In this document: positions 15,703 through 23,477 of the stretch, in pieces
How positions within the stretch are numbered: the first letter of the stretch is position 1
Layout of the letters: each line of letters opens with the position of its first letter
Translations under genes and position numbers: made by a program
Assembly: GCA_964460435.1 (NCBI GenBank)
Contig: CAYWRH010000028.1
Coordinates: 1 to 31,714 of the forward strand
Reading direction: 5' to 3'
From: JAAZBV01 sp964460435
Lineage (GTDB): Bacteria > Desulfobacterota > DSM-4660 > Desulfatiglandales > HGW-15
Length of the DNA stretch: 31,714 nt
The notes under the pieces: model-generated
Databases searched by the model: none
What the model saw: only the letters and a program-made list of their open reading frames with translations
Told to the model about the DNA's origin: nothing

Positions 15703-16011
15703 ATGACAAAAGAATACTGGACACTCTCTGAAGTAATTGAAATCTTTAATATGGATGAGGGCACTATTTCATACCTTGAGGAGGAAGAGATAGTATGCCC
15801 CGAATGCTCTGATGAACAGCCTGTAAAGCGCTTTTCTGCAATTGAGCTTGAAAAGCTGCGCCTAATAAAGGTGCTCATGGAAGATATGGATGTTAATCTT
15901 CCGGGTGTGGAGGTTATTCTCAGGATGAGGGAGAACATGATTCAGATGCGCAGACAGTTTGATGCTATCCTGGAGGAGCTGGCCAGCCAGTTTAAAGAAA
16001 GCATGAAATAG
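15703..16011 (+). CDS. cbpM: CbpM-type chaperone modulator (MerR-like HTH)
   Basis: The 102-residue protein has a short MerR-like winged-helix start (YWTLSEVIEIFNMDEGTISYLEEEEIV), followed by RFSAIELEKLRLIKVLMED and a helix with DVNLPGVEVILRMRE, the pattern of CbpM/chaperone-modulator proteins that bind the J domain of DnaJ-type co-chaperones and inhibit them. The loop carries CPEC (residues 26-29), an unusual feature that could bind metal or sense redox state. The gene ends 6 bases from the stop of the convergent dnaJ. This supports partnership with that DnaJ while placing the two under separate promoters. A simple MerR-type repressor role is the alternative. Confidence 0.75.
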   Translation: MTKEYWTLSEVIEIFNMDEGTISYLEEEEIVCPECSDEQPVKRFSAIELEKLRLIKVLMEDMDVNLPGVEVILRMRENMIQMRRQFDAILEELASQFKESMK

Positions 16012-16017
16012 TCTCAT

Positions 16018-17184
16018 TTACAGTTTCAAATCCTTTCTTACATCCTCCCTGTAATATGATTCAAGGGTTTTGGCTGCCCTTTTAACCTCTTCATTATCTC
16101 CCTTTGGAACCTTTACAACAAGCTTTACCATCATATCGCCTCTTGCGCCTGTCTTGAGATTATAAGCCCCCTTCCCCTTAAGCCTCAGGCTCTGGCCGCT
16201 CTGGCTGCCTGCCGGGATCTTCAGGTTTACTGTACCGTCTATGGTGGGTACAGAAATGGTGGCCCCGGAGATAGCCTCGTTTACTGTAACAGGCACCTCA
16301 AGGAGCAGGTCATCATCTTCACGCCGCAAGGTCTTATGTGGTTTTATATGTATAATAAGGTACAGGTCTCCGGGTTCACCGCCATTAAAACCCGGTTCCC
16401 CCTTTCCTGCAACCCTCACCCTGCTTCCCTCTTTTACCCCTTTTGGTATAGTCACCCTTATTCTTTCAGTATCATAAACCTGCCCCTGGCCTGAACATCG
16501 GGGGCATGGTTTGCCAGTGCTGCCATGACCATGGCACTTGGGGCACTCCCTGGTGAAATTTATCGGGCCATCGGCCACATTAAGCCTTCCTGAACCTTTA
16601 CATGCAGTGCATTTGGTCATGCCCGCTTTGGGGTCAATGCCAGACCCGTTGCACAGATCACAGGGTTTCATCTTCTGCATGGCGAGCTCTGTCTCAAAGC
16701 CCCTAAGGGCGGAGATAAGGTCAATATCCATCTCATGCTCCATATCCCTTCCCTTAGAGGACATGCTGCCTCGAAAATCGTAACCAGCATGACCAGCCCT
16801 GCCTCTTGAGCTGAACAGATCACCGAACAGGTCTTCATAACTCTGATACCTTCCGAAATCCTGCTCAGACCATCCTCCGGATGAAGCGCGGCTTGAGGCG
16901 CCTTGCTGCTCATAAGCGCCCCATTTTTTATATTCACGGGCCTTTTCTGCATCAAACCCGGAGTTCAGGCTGTCTGCCCCGAATTCATCATAGAGCTTTC
17001 TCTTTTCCGCATTGCCGAGGCAGTCATAGGCAGCAGAGATATCCTTGAATTTTAACTCCGCATCCTTGTTGCCGGGGTTGATATCAGGGTGCCATTTACG
17101 GGCAAGCTTCCTGTATGCCTTTTTAATATCCTCCTGGGATGAGTCCCTTTTAACGCCAAGTATTTCATAAAAATCTTTTGCCAT
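16018..17184 (-). CDS. dnaJ: DnaJ (Hsp40) co-chaperone with four-motif zinc centre
   Basis: The 388-residue protein is a type I J-protein. The J domain (1-70) has the HPD triad at H32-P33-D34. A Gly/Phe-poor linker with Ser/Gly/Tyr follows, with YEDLFGDLFSSRGR at 116-129. Then comes the zinc region with all four CxxCxGxG-type repeats: C175/C178, C192/C195, C214/C217 and C227/C230. The C-terminal substrate-binding domains have IPKGVKEGSRVRVAGKGEPG and IPAGSQSGQSLRLKGKG. It stimulates DnaK and binds unfolded protein. No dnaK or grpE is adjacent, so this is probably a second DnaJ used outside the main heat-shock operon, perhaps in the CbpA role. GAGAG lies upstream of the ATG. Confidence 0.92.
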   Translation of the reverse strand: MAKDFYEILGVKRDSSQEDIKKAYRKLARKWHPDINPGNKDAELKFKDISAAYDCLGNAEKRKLYDEFGADSLNSGFDAEKAREYKKWGAYEQQGASSRASSGGWSEQDFGRYQSYEDLFGDLFSSRGRAGHAGYDFRGSMSSKGRDMEHEMDIDLISALRGFETELAMQKMKPCDLCNGSGIDPKAGMTKCTACKGSGRLNVADGPINFTRECPKCHGHGSTGKPCPRCSGQGQVYDTERIRVTIPKGVKEGSRVRVAGKGEPGFNGGEPGDLYLIIHIKPHKTLRREDDDLLLEVPVTVNEAISGATISVPTIDGTVNLKIPAGSQSGQSLRLKGKGAYNLKTGARGDMMVKLVVKVPKGDNEEVKRAAKTLESYYREDVRKDLKL

Positions 17185-17733
17185 ATGAGTAGCTCTCAGA
17201 TCGTCATCAGTTTTTAGTTTTAATTATTTGATCAAAGTTAACACATTGGTTCTACAGTCGCAATATTTATAAGCATTAAAAAGTGATATGCAAAGTCAAA
17301 GGAATTTTCCTCTTGTTTCCATGATCACTGCTGTAGCGCTATGATTTGGCGCTCTGCGGCATATTATAAAAAGTATAGCAAGCATTAAACTTAAAGCCGA
17401 TGTGCGGAAAAAGTCTGGAAACCACAATACCCAGCGTAATATAGAAAAAGATATATTTAATAGCTAGAAAAAAAATAAATCTCCTGTTAAAAAGCTGCAA
17501 ATTTATTAATTGAATAAATAGTCTTGGGGATTTATTGAAGTTTTTAAATAAGGAGGGGTATGTTTCTTTAAATTGATTTAACTGTTAAATGTGTCAAATC
17601 AAATATATTTTGACAACAATATATTAATGTGGTTTTATCCGGTTGAAATTATGAGTAATATTTAAAAGTAAACAGTAATGTTTTATATGAAACCGTAATG
17701 GTATGTTAATGAAGAATTTTTAAGGAGGTTTAT
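17185..17733. other. AT-rich intergenic region between dnaJ and hppA
   Basis: These 549 bases carry no convincing gene. They must hold the leftward dnaJ promoter and the rightward hppA promoter. Visible elements are a candidate hppA promoter at 17610-17638 and an AAGGAGGGG at 17550-17558 directly ahead of a three-codon reading frame (ATG TTT CTT TAA, 17560-17571). I see no tRNA, recognised riboswitch or repeat-family copy here. Confidence 0.6.
17610..17638 (+). promoter_or_regulatory. Candidate sigma70 promoter for hppA
   Basis: A consensus TTGACA (17610-17615) is followed after 17 bases by TTTTAT (17633-17638), leaving an untranslated leader of about 90 bases before the hppA start. AAGGAGG at 17722-17728 is a very strong ribosome binding site. 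Confidence 0.5.
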
Positions 17734-20058
17734 ATGGGTGAAATGAATTTTACACCACTCGTGTGGTGGCTTGCACCGCTGGGAAGTATCCTGGCGCTGG
17801 TGTTTGCGTGGGTTTACTACAAACAGGTCATGGCCGCTGATGAGGGTAGTCCAAAGATGAAAGAGATTGCGGGATATGTAAAGCAGGGAGCCATGGCATA
17901 TCTTGTAAAGCAGTACAAGACAGTGGGAAAGGTATTTATCGTGCTGGTAATAATCCTGACCATACTGGCATACCTTGGTGTGCAGAATCCCTTTGTGCCT
18001 GTCGCATTCCTGACCGGCGGTTTCTTTTCAGGGTTATGCGGCTTTTTAGGCATGAAGACAGCTACCTCTGCATCCAACCGCACTGCGCAGGCTGCTTCAA
18101 AAAGCCTTAACGCAGGATTAACCGTGGCTTTCCGTTCAGGCGCTGTAATGGGGCTGGTCGTTGTTGGGTTCGGGCTTCTGGATATATCTCTCTGGTATAT
18201 CATCCTGGATAAGTTGTTCTACACAGTGGAACATATGCAGACCGGCCTCAACTTTCTTGGCCTTCAGTTTGTAAAGGCCGGTTTAACCGATGCGGAAAAG
18301 CTGGTTCAGATTACCATCGTCATGCTGACATTCGGTATGGGCGCATCAACTCAGGCGCTCTTTGCCCGCGTTGGAGGAGGTATCTTTACAAAGGCAGCCG
18401 ATGTCGGAGCAGACCTTGTTGGCAAGGTTGAGGCCGGGATTCCTGAGGATGATCCCCGCAACCCTGCAACCATAGCAGATAACGTGGGCGACAATGTAGG
18501 CGATGTGGCCGGCATGGGCGCTGACCTTTATGAATCATACTGCGGCTCAATACTGGCAACAGCAGCCATAGGGGCTTCTATAGCGGTAAATGAGGCTGCC
18601 GGGGCGTCTCTTTCCAAGGGATTGTCACTGGTAATCGCCCCCATGATCATTGCAGGCATAGGCAATATCATGTCGATCGTAGGCGTAGTCATGGTTCGCT
18701 GCAAGGAAAGCGCAACACAGAAGAACCTGCTTAATGCGCTTCTGACAGGCACCCTTGGCAGTTCAATACTGGTGCTGATTGCTGTTGCCATCATGGCGGC
18801 CAACGGGATGATCTCATGGGGCATGTTCGGTTCTGTTATCGCAGGGCTCGCCGCAGGCGTTATTATAGGCCAGAGCACAGAATATTACACCTCCAGCAAT
18901 TACAAGCCGACTAAAGAGCTTGCGGGGCAGGCGGTTATGGGGCCTGCAACAACCATTATTGACGGTCTGGCAACAGGCATGTTTTCTGCCGGTTTTCCGG
19001 TTTTGACCATTATTTTAGGCATTATTTTAGCCTTTGCATTCTCCGGCGGTTTTTCTAGTTTCATGCATGGCCTTTATGGCATAGCATTTGCTGCGGTTGG
19101 CATGCTTTCCACACTCGGTGTAACACTTGCTACTGATGCCTATGGCCCCATAGCTGACAATGCAGGCGGCAATGCAGAGATGTCAGGGCTTCCACATGAG
19201 GTGCGTGAGCGTACAGATGCGCTTGATGCCCTGGGCAACACAACAGCCGCTACTGGAAAGGGTTTTGCAATAGGCTCTGCCGCACTGACAGCCCTTGCAC
19301 TGCTTGCAGCATATATTGAAGAGGTAAAGATGTGGCTGCACCATTTTGTATATGCATCTGGCGATTTTGTTATAGGCGCCACTAGATTAACAAAAGATAC
19401 CGTAGATAAGCTTGATATACTCTCACTTGTTGATATCTACAGCGCCCATCTGATGAACCCCCTTGTTCTTTCCGGGGTATTTATCGGCTGTATGCTGGCT
19501 TTTGTATTCTGCGCCATGACCATGAAGGCGGTTGGACGCGCTGCAGGAAGGATGGTTGAAGAGGTTCGTCGTCAGTTCCGTGAAATGCCAGGCATCATGA
19601 CCGGCAAAGAGACCGCTGACTATGCGCGCTGCGTTGCCATCTCAACTGCCGGCGCCCAGCATGAAATGCTTGTGCCATCCCTCATGGCGATCATTGCCCC
19701 TGTTCTTACAGGCCTTATACTAGGGGTTGGCGGGGTTATAGGTCTGCTGGGCGGTGTGTCAGCCTGCGGATTTGTGCTTGCCACAATGCTGAACAATGCC
19801 GGCGGCGCTTGGGATAATGCCAAGAAGTATATTGAATCTGGCAATTACGGCGGCAAGAAGCTGCCTGACGGTTCAAAGAACCCGGTTCACGGGGCAGCGG
19901 TAATAGGTGACACTGTTGGTGACCCGTGCAAGGATACATCCGGGCCGTCACTTAATATCCTGATCAAGCTTATGAGCATGGTCAGCATCGTTTTCAGCCC
20001 GGTAATAGTCAAGTACTCGCCGGTTGTGCAGGAATGGCTGCATATAGCCTGGAAATAA
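17734..20058 (+). CDS. hppA: Ion-translocating membrane pyrophosphatase, K+-dependent type
   Basis: The 774-residue protein is a multi-spanning pump that couples PPi hydrolysis to export of Na+ and/or H+. The PPi/Mg2+ site is complete: DVGADLVGKVE (223-233), GIPEDDPRNPATIADNVGD (235-253), DVAGMGADLYES (257-268), DAYGPIADNAGG (468-479), then NNAGGAWDNAKK and AAVIGDTVGDPCKDTSGPS near the C-terminus. At the site that separates the two classes the sequence is GNTTAATGKG with A505 and G508, the K+-dependent signature; K+-independent enzymes have Lys and Thr there. The gating Glu is three residues after the Asp (D264, E267), as in Thermotoga Na+-PPase, not seven as in plant H+-PPase. This points to Na+ transport but does not prove it. 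The protein is longer than many bacterial homologues because of added loops near 160-190 and 528-570. It is monocistronic with a clear terminator. Confidence 0.95.
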   Translation: MGEMNFTPLVWWLAPLGSILALVFAWVYYKQVMAADEGSPKMKEIAGYVKQGAMAYLVKQYKTVGKVFIVLVIILTILAYLGVQNPFVPVAFLTGGFFSGLCGFLGMKTATSASNRTAQAASKSLNAGLTVAFRSGAVMGLVVVGFGLLDISLWYIILDKLFYTVEHMQTGLNFLGLQFVKAGLTDAEKLVQITIVMLTFGMGASTQALFARVGGGIFTKAADVGADLVGKVEAGIPEDDPRNPATIADNVGDNVGDVAGMGADLYESYCGSILATAAIGASIAVNEAAGASLSKGLSLVIAPMIIAGIGNIMSIVGVVMVRCKESATQKNLLNALLTGTLGSSILVLIAVAIMAANGMISWGMFGSVIAGLAAGVIIGQSTEYYTSSNYKPTKELAGQAVMGPATTIIDGLATGMFSAGFPVLTIILGIILAFAFSGGFSSFMHGLYGIAFAAVGMLSTLGVTLATDAYGPIADNAGGNAEMSGLPHEVRERTDALDALGNTTAATGKGFAIGSAALTALALLAAYIEEVKMWLHHFVYASGDFVIGATRLTKDTVDKLDILSLVDIYSAHLMNPLVLSGVFIGCMLAFVFCAMTMKAVGRAAGRMVEEVRRQFREMPGIMTGKETADYARCVAISTAGAQHEMLVPSLMAIIAPVLTGLILGVGGVIGLLGGVSACGFVLATMLNNAGGAWDNAKKYIESGNYGGKKLPDGSKNPVHGAAVIGDTVGDPCKDTSGPSLNILIKLMSMVSIVFSPVIVKYSPVVQEWLHIAWK

Positions 20059-20071
20059 TCAATTTTTAGTC

Positions 20072-20114
20072 AAAGCCTGAAGCCCTTTTAAATAAAGGCT
20101 TCAGGCTTTTTTTA
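20072..20114 (+). terminator. Rho-independent terminator of hppA
   Basis: A perfect 13-bp stem (20072-20084 with 20097-20109, AAAGCCTGAAGCC and its complement) surrounds a 12-base AT loop and runs into a T-tract through 20113, 13 bases after the hppA stop. Confidence 0.92.
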
Positions 20115-20281
20115 TTGGTCTTTCTCTCTTTATTCATTTATAATCAGATACACAGTATCACCGCACCGTATCATTAAGGGCAAATTATTGGTGCCTTTTA
20201 ATATATTAACCTGACAACCTTATCTACTTTTGGCTTATATCGCTATTTCAAAGGATATCCTTTTAATGGAGGAGGCAGAGC

Positions 20282-21277
20282 ATGGATCCGGTATTGCAGC
20301 AGGAACAGATGATAGAAAGGTATTTAAGCGAAGGCAACAGGGACGAGGCGGTAAAGGCATTATTCAACCTGATTAAGGAGTGCGCAAAGAAAAGGGATTT
20401 TATCAAGGCAGAGGCCCTGCGTGACAGGCTTATGGAGGTGGCTCCTATTGCCCTTCATGAAATCACCCAGTCTGCTGATATCATTGACCAGGAAAAGAGC
20501 AGTTCCATTGATGCTGCCCATCATGAAACATGGGCAGCGTTGTACAGCACACTTAGCGCTGAGGAGGCCAATACCCTCTATTTTTCTACGAAGGTAAAGA
20601 CATATGATGAAGGTCAGGTGATCTTTTCCATTGGTGAAAGAGATAATGATCTATACTTTGTTGATCAGGGTGAGGCAAAGATGGTTTATGTAAAGGATGG
20701 TGAGGAGCTGGTGTTAAAAACCCTTAAACCCGCTGATATTGCCGGTGAAGATACCTTTTTTTATGCAACTGCCTACAGAACCTTTACCCTCAAGGCCCGT
20801 ACGCAGATAAAGCTGCGCACAGTGGGCCGGGAAAATCTGGCCAAATGGATCGATTCATCCCCTGACCTGGAAAATAAGGTGAGGGCATATTGTGCAAAAT
20901 CCGGTGATATTTTCTCTCTTCTTGAGAAAAAGGGAGTAGACCGCAGGATTAACAAAAGGATTAAGATCTCCGGAAAGGTTGGCGCTCAACTGCTCAATAG
21001 TTCAGGCGCCCCAGCGGGAAAGCCTTTCGTGGCGATGCTTTCGGATATTTCTGAATGCGGGCTGGCCTTTTCTTTCAAGTTGTCAAATGAGGTTTCTCAT
21101 AAAATCCTGGGCGCAAAATTACAGGTGAAATTAAAGATACCTGCGGATGGCTCATCAAGGGAGATAGAGCCAGTTGGTATAATATCAGGTATAGGCTATC
21201 CTGTGCTTAGCGATCATACTATCCATGTAAGGTTTGACCATACTGAGCCTGATATAAAAAAGCTGCTTGGCGCATAA
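20282..21277 (+). CDS. Cyclic-nucleotide-binding domain plus PilZ domain protein
   Basis: The 331-residue soluble protein has three parts. Residues 1-75 are helical and TPR-like (GNRDEAVKALFNLIKECAKK). Residues about 80-205 form a cNMP-binding beta-roll (VIFSIGERDNDLYFVDQGEA), with the phosphate-cassette remnant AGEDTFFYATAYRT retaining G155, E156 and R166. Residues about 218-330 are a PilZ domain with the c-di-GMP motifs DRRINKR (R221, R222, R226) and D255-I-S-x-x-G260. There is no DNA-binding domain, so it is probably not a CRP-type regulator. It may be an effector that integrates cAMP-like and c-di-GMP signals, but its output is unknown. GGAGGAGG lies seven bases before the ATG. No functional partner is adjacent: the neighbours are hppA, with its terminator between, and the convergent AOR gene. 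Confidence 0.85.
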   Translation: MDPVLQQEQMIERYLSEGNRDEAVKALFNLIKECAKKRDFIKAEALRDRLMEVAPIALHEITQSADIIDQEKSSSIDAAHHETWAALYSTLSAEEANTLYFSTKVKTYDEGQVIFSIGERDNDLYFVDQGEAKMVYVKDGEELVLKTLKPADIAGEDTFFYATAYRTFTLKARTQIKLRTVGRENLAKWIDSSPDLENKVRAYCAKSGDIFSLLEKKGVDRRINKRIKISGKVGAQLLNSSGAPAGKPFVAMLSDISECGLAFSFKLSNEVSHKILGAKLQVKLKIPADGSSREIEPVGIISGIGYPVLSDHTIHVRFDHTEPDIKKLLGA

Positions 21278-21283
21278 ACAGGG

Positions 21284-21388
21284 TTCACCACAGAGACACA
21301 GCCGCCGTCGCCAAGGCTATGGCGGGTCAGGGAGCTCACAGAGTATTTTCTAGTTTTTCTTCGTGTTCTCCGTGCCCTCTGTGGTTTA
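21284..21388. repeat. Composite palindromic repeat, CCACAGAG...CTCTGTGG type
   Basis: Outer arms CCACAGAG (21288-21295) and CTCTGTGG (21377-21384) pair perfectly. The interior holds a second motif, CGCCGTCGCCAAGGCTATGG (21304-21323), extended by CGGGTCAGGG (21324-21333), then CTCACAGAG. The right side matches the repeat at 4364-4383 at 18 of 20 bases. It fills almost the whole junction between the convergent PilZ and AOR genes. Confidence 0.7.
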
Positions 21389-21422
21389 AAAGATTTATGA
21401 GTTAATGCCTCAAAGGGTCTAA

Positions 21423-23477
21423 TCAGCCCAGTCTCCCTTTTTTCTTGAGCGCATCGGCCACCCTGCCAAGGTTCATCTTTAGAAGGGTGTCCCGTGTGGG
21501 GTAACCGTTTTCCGGGTTATACCCTTCAAACTTATAGAACCTTGTCTTGAAATCCTCCATCTTTTTTCTGTCAAGCTTGCGCCCTTTGCCTGTCGCATAT
21601 TTCCACTTGCCATCAATGTACATGGGCATGCCCTCGCCCCTGGTGGGCATGTCATAGATATAGTCAGGGAACACCTCCATGTCACGGTGTCTTCCCTGCA
21701 GCACCCATATGGCCCTGTCAAGGGTGTAGATCTTGTGCCCCAGTTCCATGTAGTCGGCAAAGGTAAGGTTATTTCCTGTAACCGCATTCCAGAACCTGGG
21801 TTCTGCCTCCGGTGTTGGCCCGCGCCTGTCTTCAGTATTGTTGGTAATGCACATTGGCCAGCGCCAGCCGCAGAAGCCTCCTGCTCCGATCCAGAATTTT
21901 TCATAGTGTTTGATCCATGCAACCTGTTTCACCTTTGAATCTGAATATATCCCGGTTGGCCCGTCGCTGTGATCAACCATGAATGGGTCTCCCTGGTATG
22001 GCACCATTGCATCAGTGTATAGTTTTGCCGCCTCTTCTGCTGTAAGGTAGGGGTCGCCTGTGAGCACCATCCAGTGGAGGGGATAATTGGACATCATGTG
22101 AAGCATCAGGTCACGATCTCCTAATATTGAGGCATAGCCCCATTCTGCCTCTATCACAGGGTCGTAATGTACTGCGGTTCCCCAGTAGGCAAGGGAGAGA
22201 ACGCCGCTGTTAACATCCATATCATACCTGCCGATCTTTTTGGCAAACCTTGCACAACCTTCTGCGAGGTCATTGCCTATCCCTTCCCGTGTGGCAATCT
22301 GCCTCATAAGCGCCTCTACATAGGTGTAACTCCCCTGTAAGTCAAATGGCAGGTTTGTATCTATCTCCTTTCCCTTTCCAAGTATCCCTTTTTTGTTAAG
22401 GGTATCAACATAGCTCATAAGCGGCATTAATTGCCAGTGGCCCAGGCCATATCTGTGCATCAGGTCTCCTCCCTGGCGTGTGAATTTTAATGAGCCATTC
22501 ACATTGACTGTAAGAGTCCCTGCGCATACAGATTCATTTGTGTCACCGGTAGCAAGACGCATGCGGCACCCCCTGGGGCATGAGGCGCATGCTGCTGCCC
22601 TTGCAGGGGTAAGGGGAAATTCACGGTTGAGTGTGTTGCCACCGCTAGGACGCCCGCTTATAAGTGAATATGGCCCCCCCTTTCCAAACCTCTCTGCCTC
22701 TCTGGGGTTATCAGCGTTCCACTGGAATTTTCTGAACCACAGCCTTGCCTCCATGAATGCCTTTGGGTCTGCAATCGGTATATCGCCTGTGCCTATGGCG
22801 CTTATGGCCTTTAAGTTTTTTGACCCGAATACCCCGCCGAACCCGCACAGGGCAGCCTGTGAACCCGGGCCATGAAGGAGAGCGCCCAACCTGCTCCTGT
22901 TCTCACCCGCAGGGCCGCAGCACACAACCGCAGGCACCTGTGTGGTATACTGATTTTTGGATAATTCAGCCCATTCGCCCCACTTGTAATTTGTGTCGGT
23001 TATTACACGGCGTGATATCTCCTGCTGGGTGTCCCATGTATCCATGCCCCAGATGCCTCTGGCGCTTTCTATCTTTACATCATCATTTATGATATTAATC
23101 CAGACAGGTTCACTTGATGCCCCTTCAACCACAATACCGTCCCACCCTGCAAACTTTAGCTGGGCAGTAAACCTTCCGCCAAAGTTGCTGTGGCCGAACC
23201 ACTCTATGGGGTAGAGCATCGGGGCAAGCCCCTGCACCTCACACCTGCCTGAACCGGGCATGAATGTGCCGGAAAAGGGGGAGGTCATTATTATAATAAG
23301 GTTCCTCTCGTCAAATGCCTCAAAGGGAAGCTCGTCACCCACAAGATCAAAGAATATGGCAGAACCTATCCCGTGGCCTCCGCCGAACTCCGCATATTTT
23401 TCTGTATCTATCCTGCCTATTGTCCTATCGGTAAGGTTTACCCTCAGTATCTTTCCTGTATATCCGCCCTTCATCAT
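21423..23477 (-). CDS. Aldehyde:ferredoxin oxidoreductase family protein (W/Mo-pterin)
   Basis: The 684-residue protein belongs to the AOR family: N-terminal GGYTGKILRVNLTDRTI, the pterin-contacting GRFTAQLKFAGWDGIVVEG (101-119) and CCGPAGENRSRLG (186-198), then the [4Fe-4S] ligands C297-xx-C300-xxx-C304. The fourth ligand is probably C536 or C543 in GGFCGWRWPMC, where classical AORs have a D-x-x-GLC element. AOR enzymes oxidise aldehydes or reduce carboxylates at very low potential; relatives include BamB of benzoyl-CoA reductase and E. coli YdhV. The substrate here cannot be read from sequence. The start overlaps the upstream ferredoxin gene (ATGA, 23474-23477), so the two form a complex in all likelihood. 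It lacks its own signal peptide, while the partner has a Tat motif. No pterin-synthesis or aldehyde-linked gene is nearby. Confidence 0.88.
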   Translation of the reverse strand: MMKGGYTGKILRVNLTDRTIGRIDTEKYAEFGGGHGIGSAIFFDLVGDELPFEAFDERNLIIIMTSPFSGTFMPGSGRCEVQGLAPMLYPIEWFGHSNFGGRFTAQLKFAGWDGIVVEGASSEPVWINIINDDVKIESARGIWGMDTWDTQQEISRRVITDTNYKWGEWAELSKNQYTTQVPAVVCCGPAGENRSRLGALLHGPGSQAALCGFGGVFGSKNLKAISAIGTGDIPIADPKAFMEARLWFRKFQWNADNPREAERFGKGGPYSLISGRPSGGNTLNREFPLTPARAAACASCPRGCRMRLATGDTNESVCAGTLTVNVNGSLKFTRQGGDLMHRYGLGHWQLMPLMSYVDTLNKKGILGKGKEIDTNLPFDLQGSYTYVEALMRQIATREGIGNDLAEGCARFAKKIGRYDMDVNSGVLSLAYWGTAVHYDPVIEAEWGYASILGDRDLMLHMMSNYPLHWMVLTGDPYLTAEEAAKLYTDAMVPYQGDPFMVDHSDGPTGIYSDSKVKQVAWIKHYEKFWIGAGGFCGWRWPMCITNNTEDRRGPTPEAEPRFWNAVTGNNLTFADYMELGHKIYTLDRAIWVLQGRHRDMEVFPDYIYDMPTRGEGMPMYIDGKWKYATGKGRKLDRKKMEDFKTRFYKFEGYNPENGYPTRDTLLKMNLGRVADALKKKGRLG

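Noticed and set aside
21423..23477. Annotation as BamB of class II benzoyl-CoA reductase
   Set aside because: The protein is in the same family, but no other bam genes are present and the ligand region differs, so only the AOR family name is justified.
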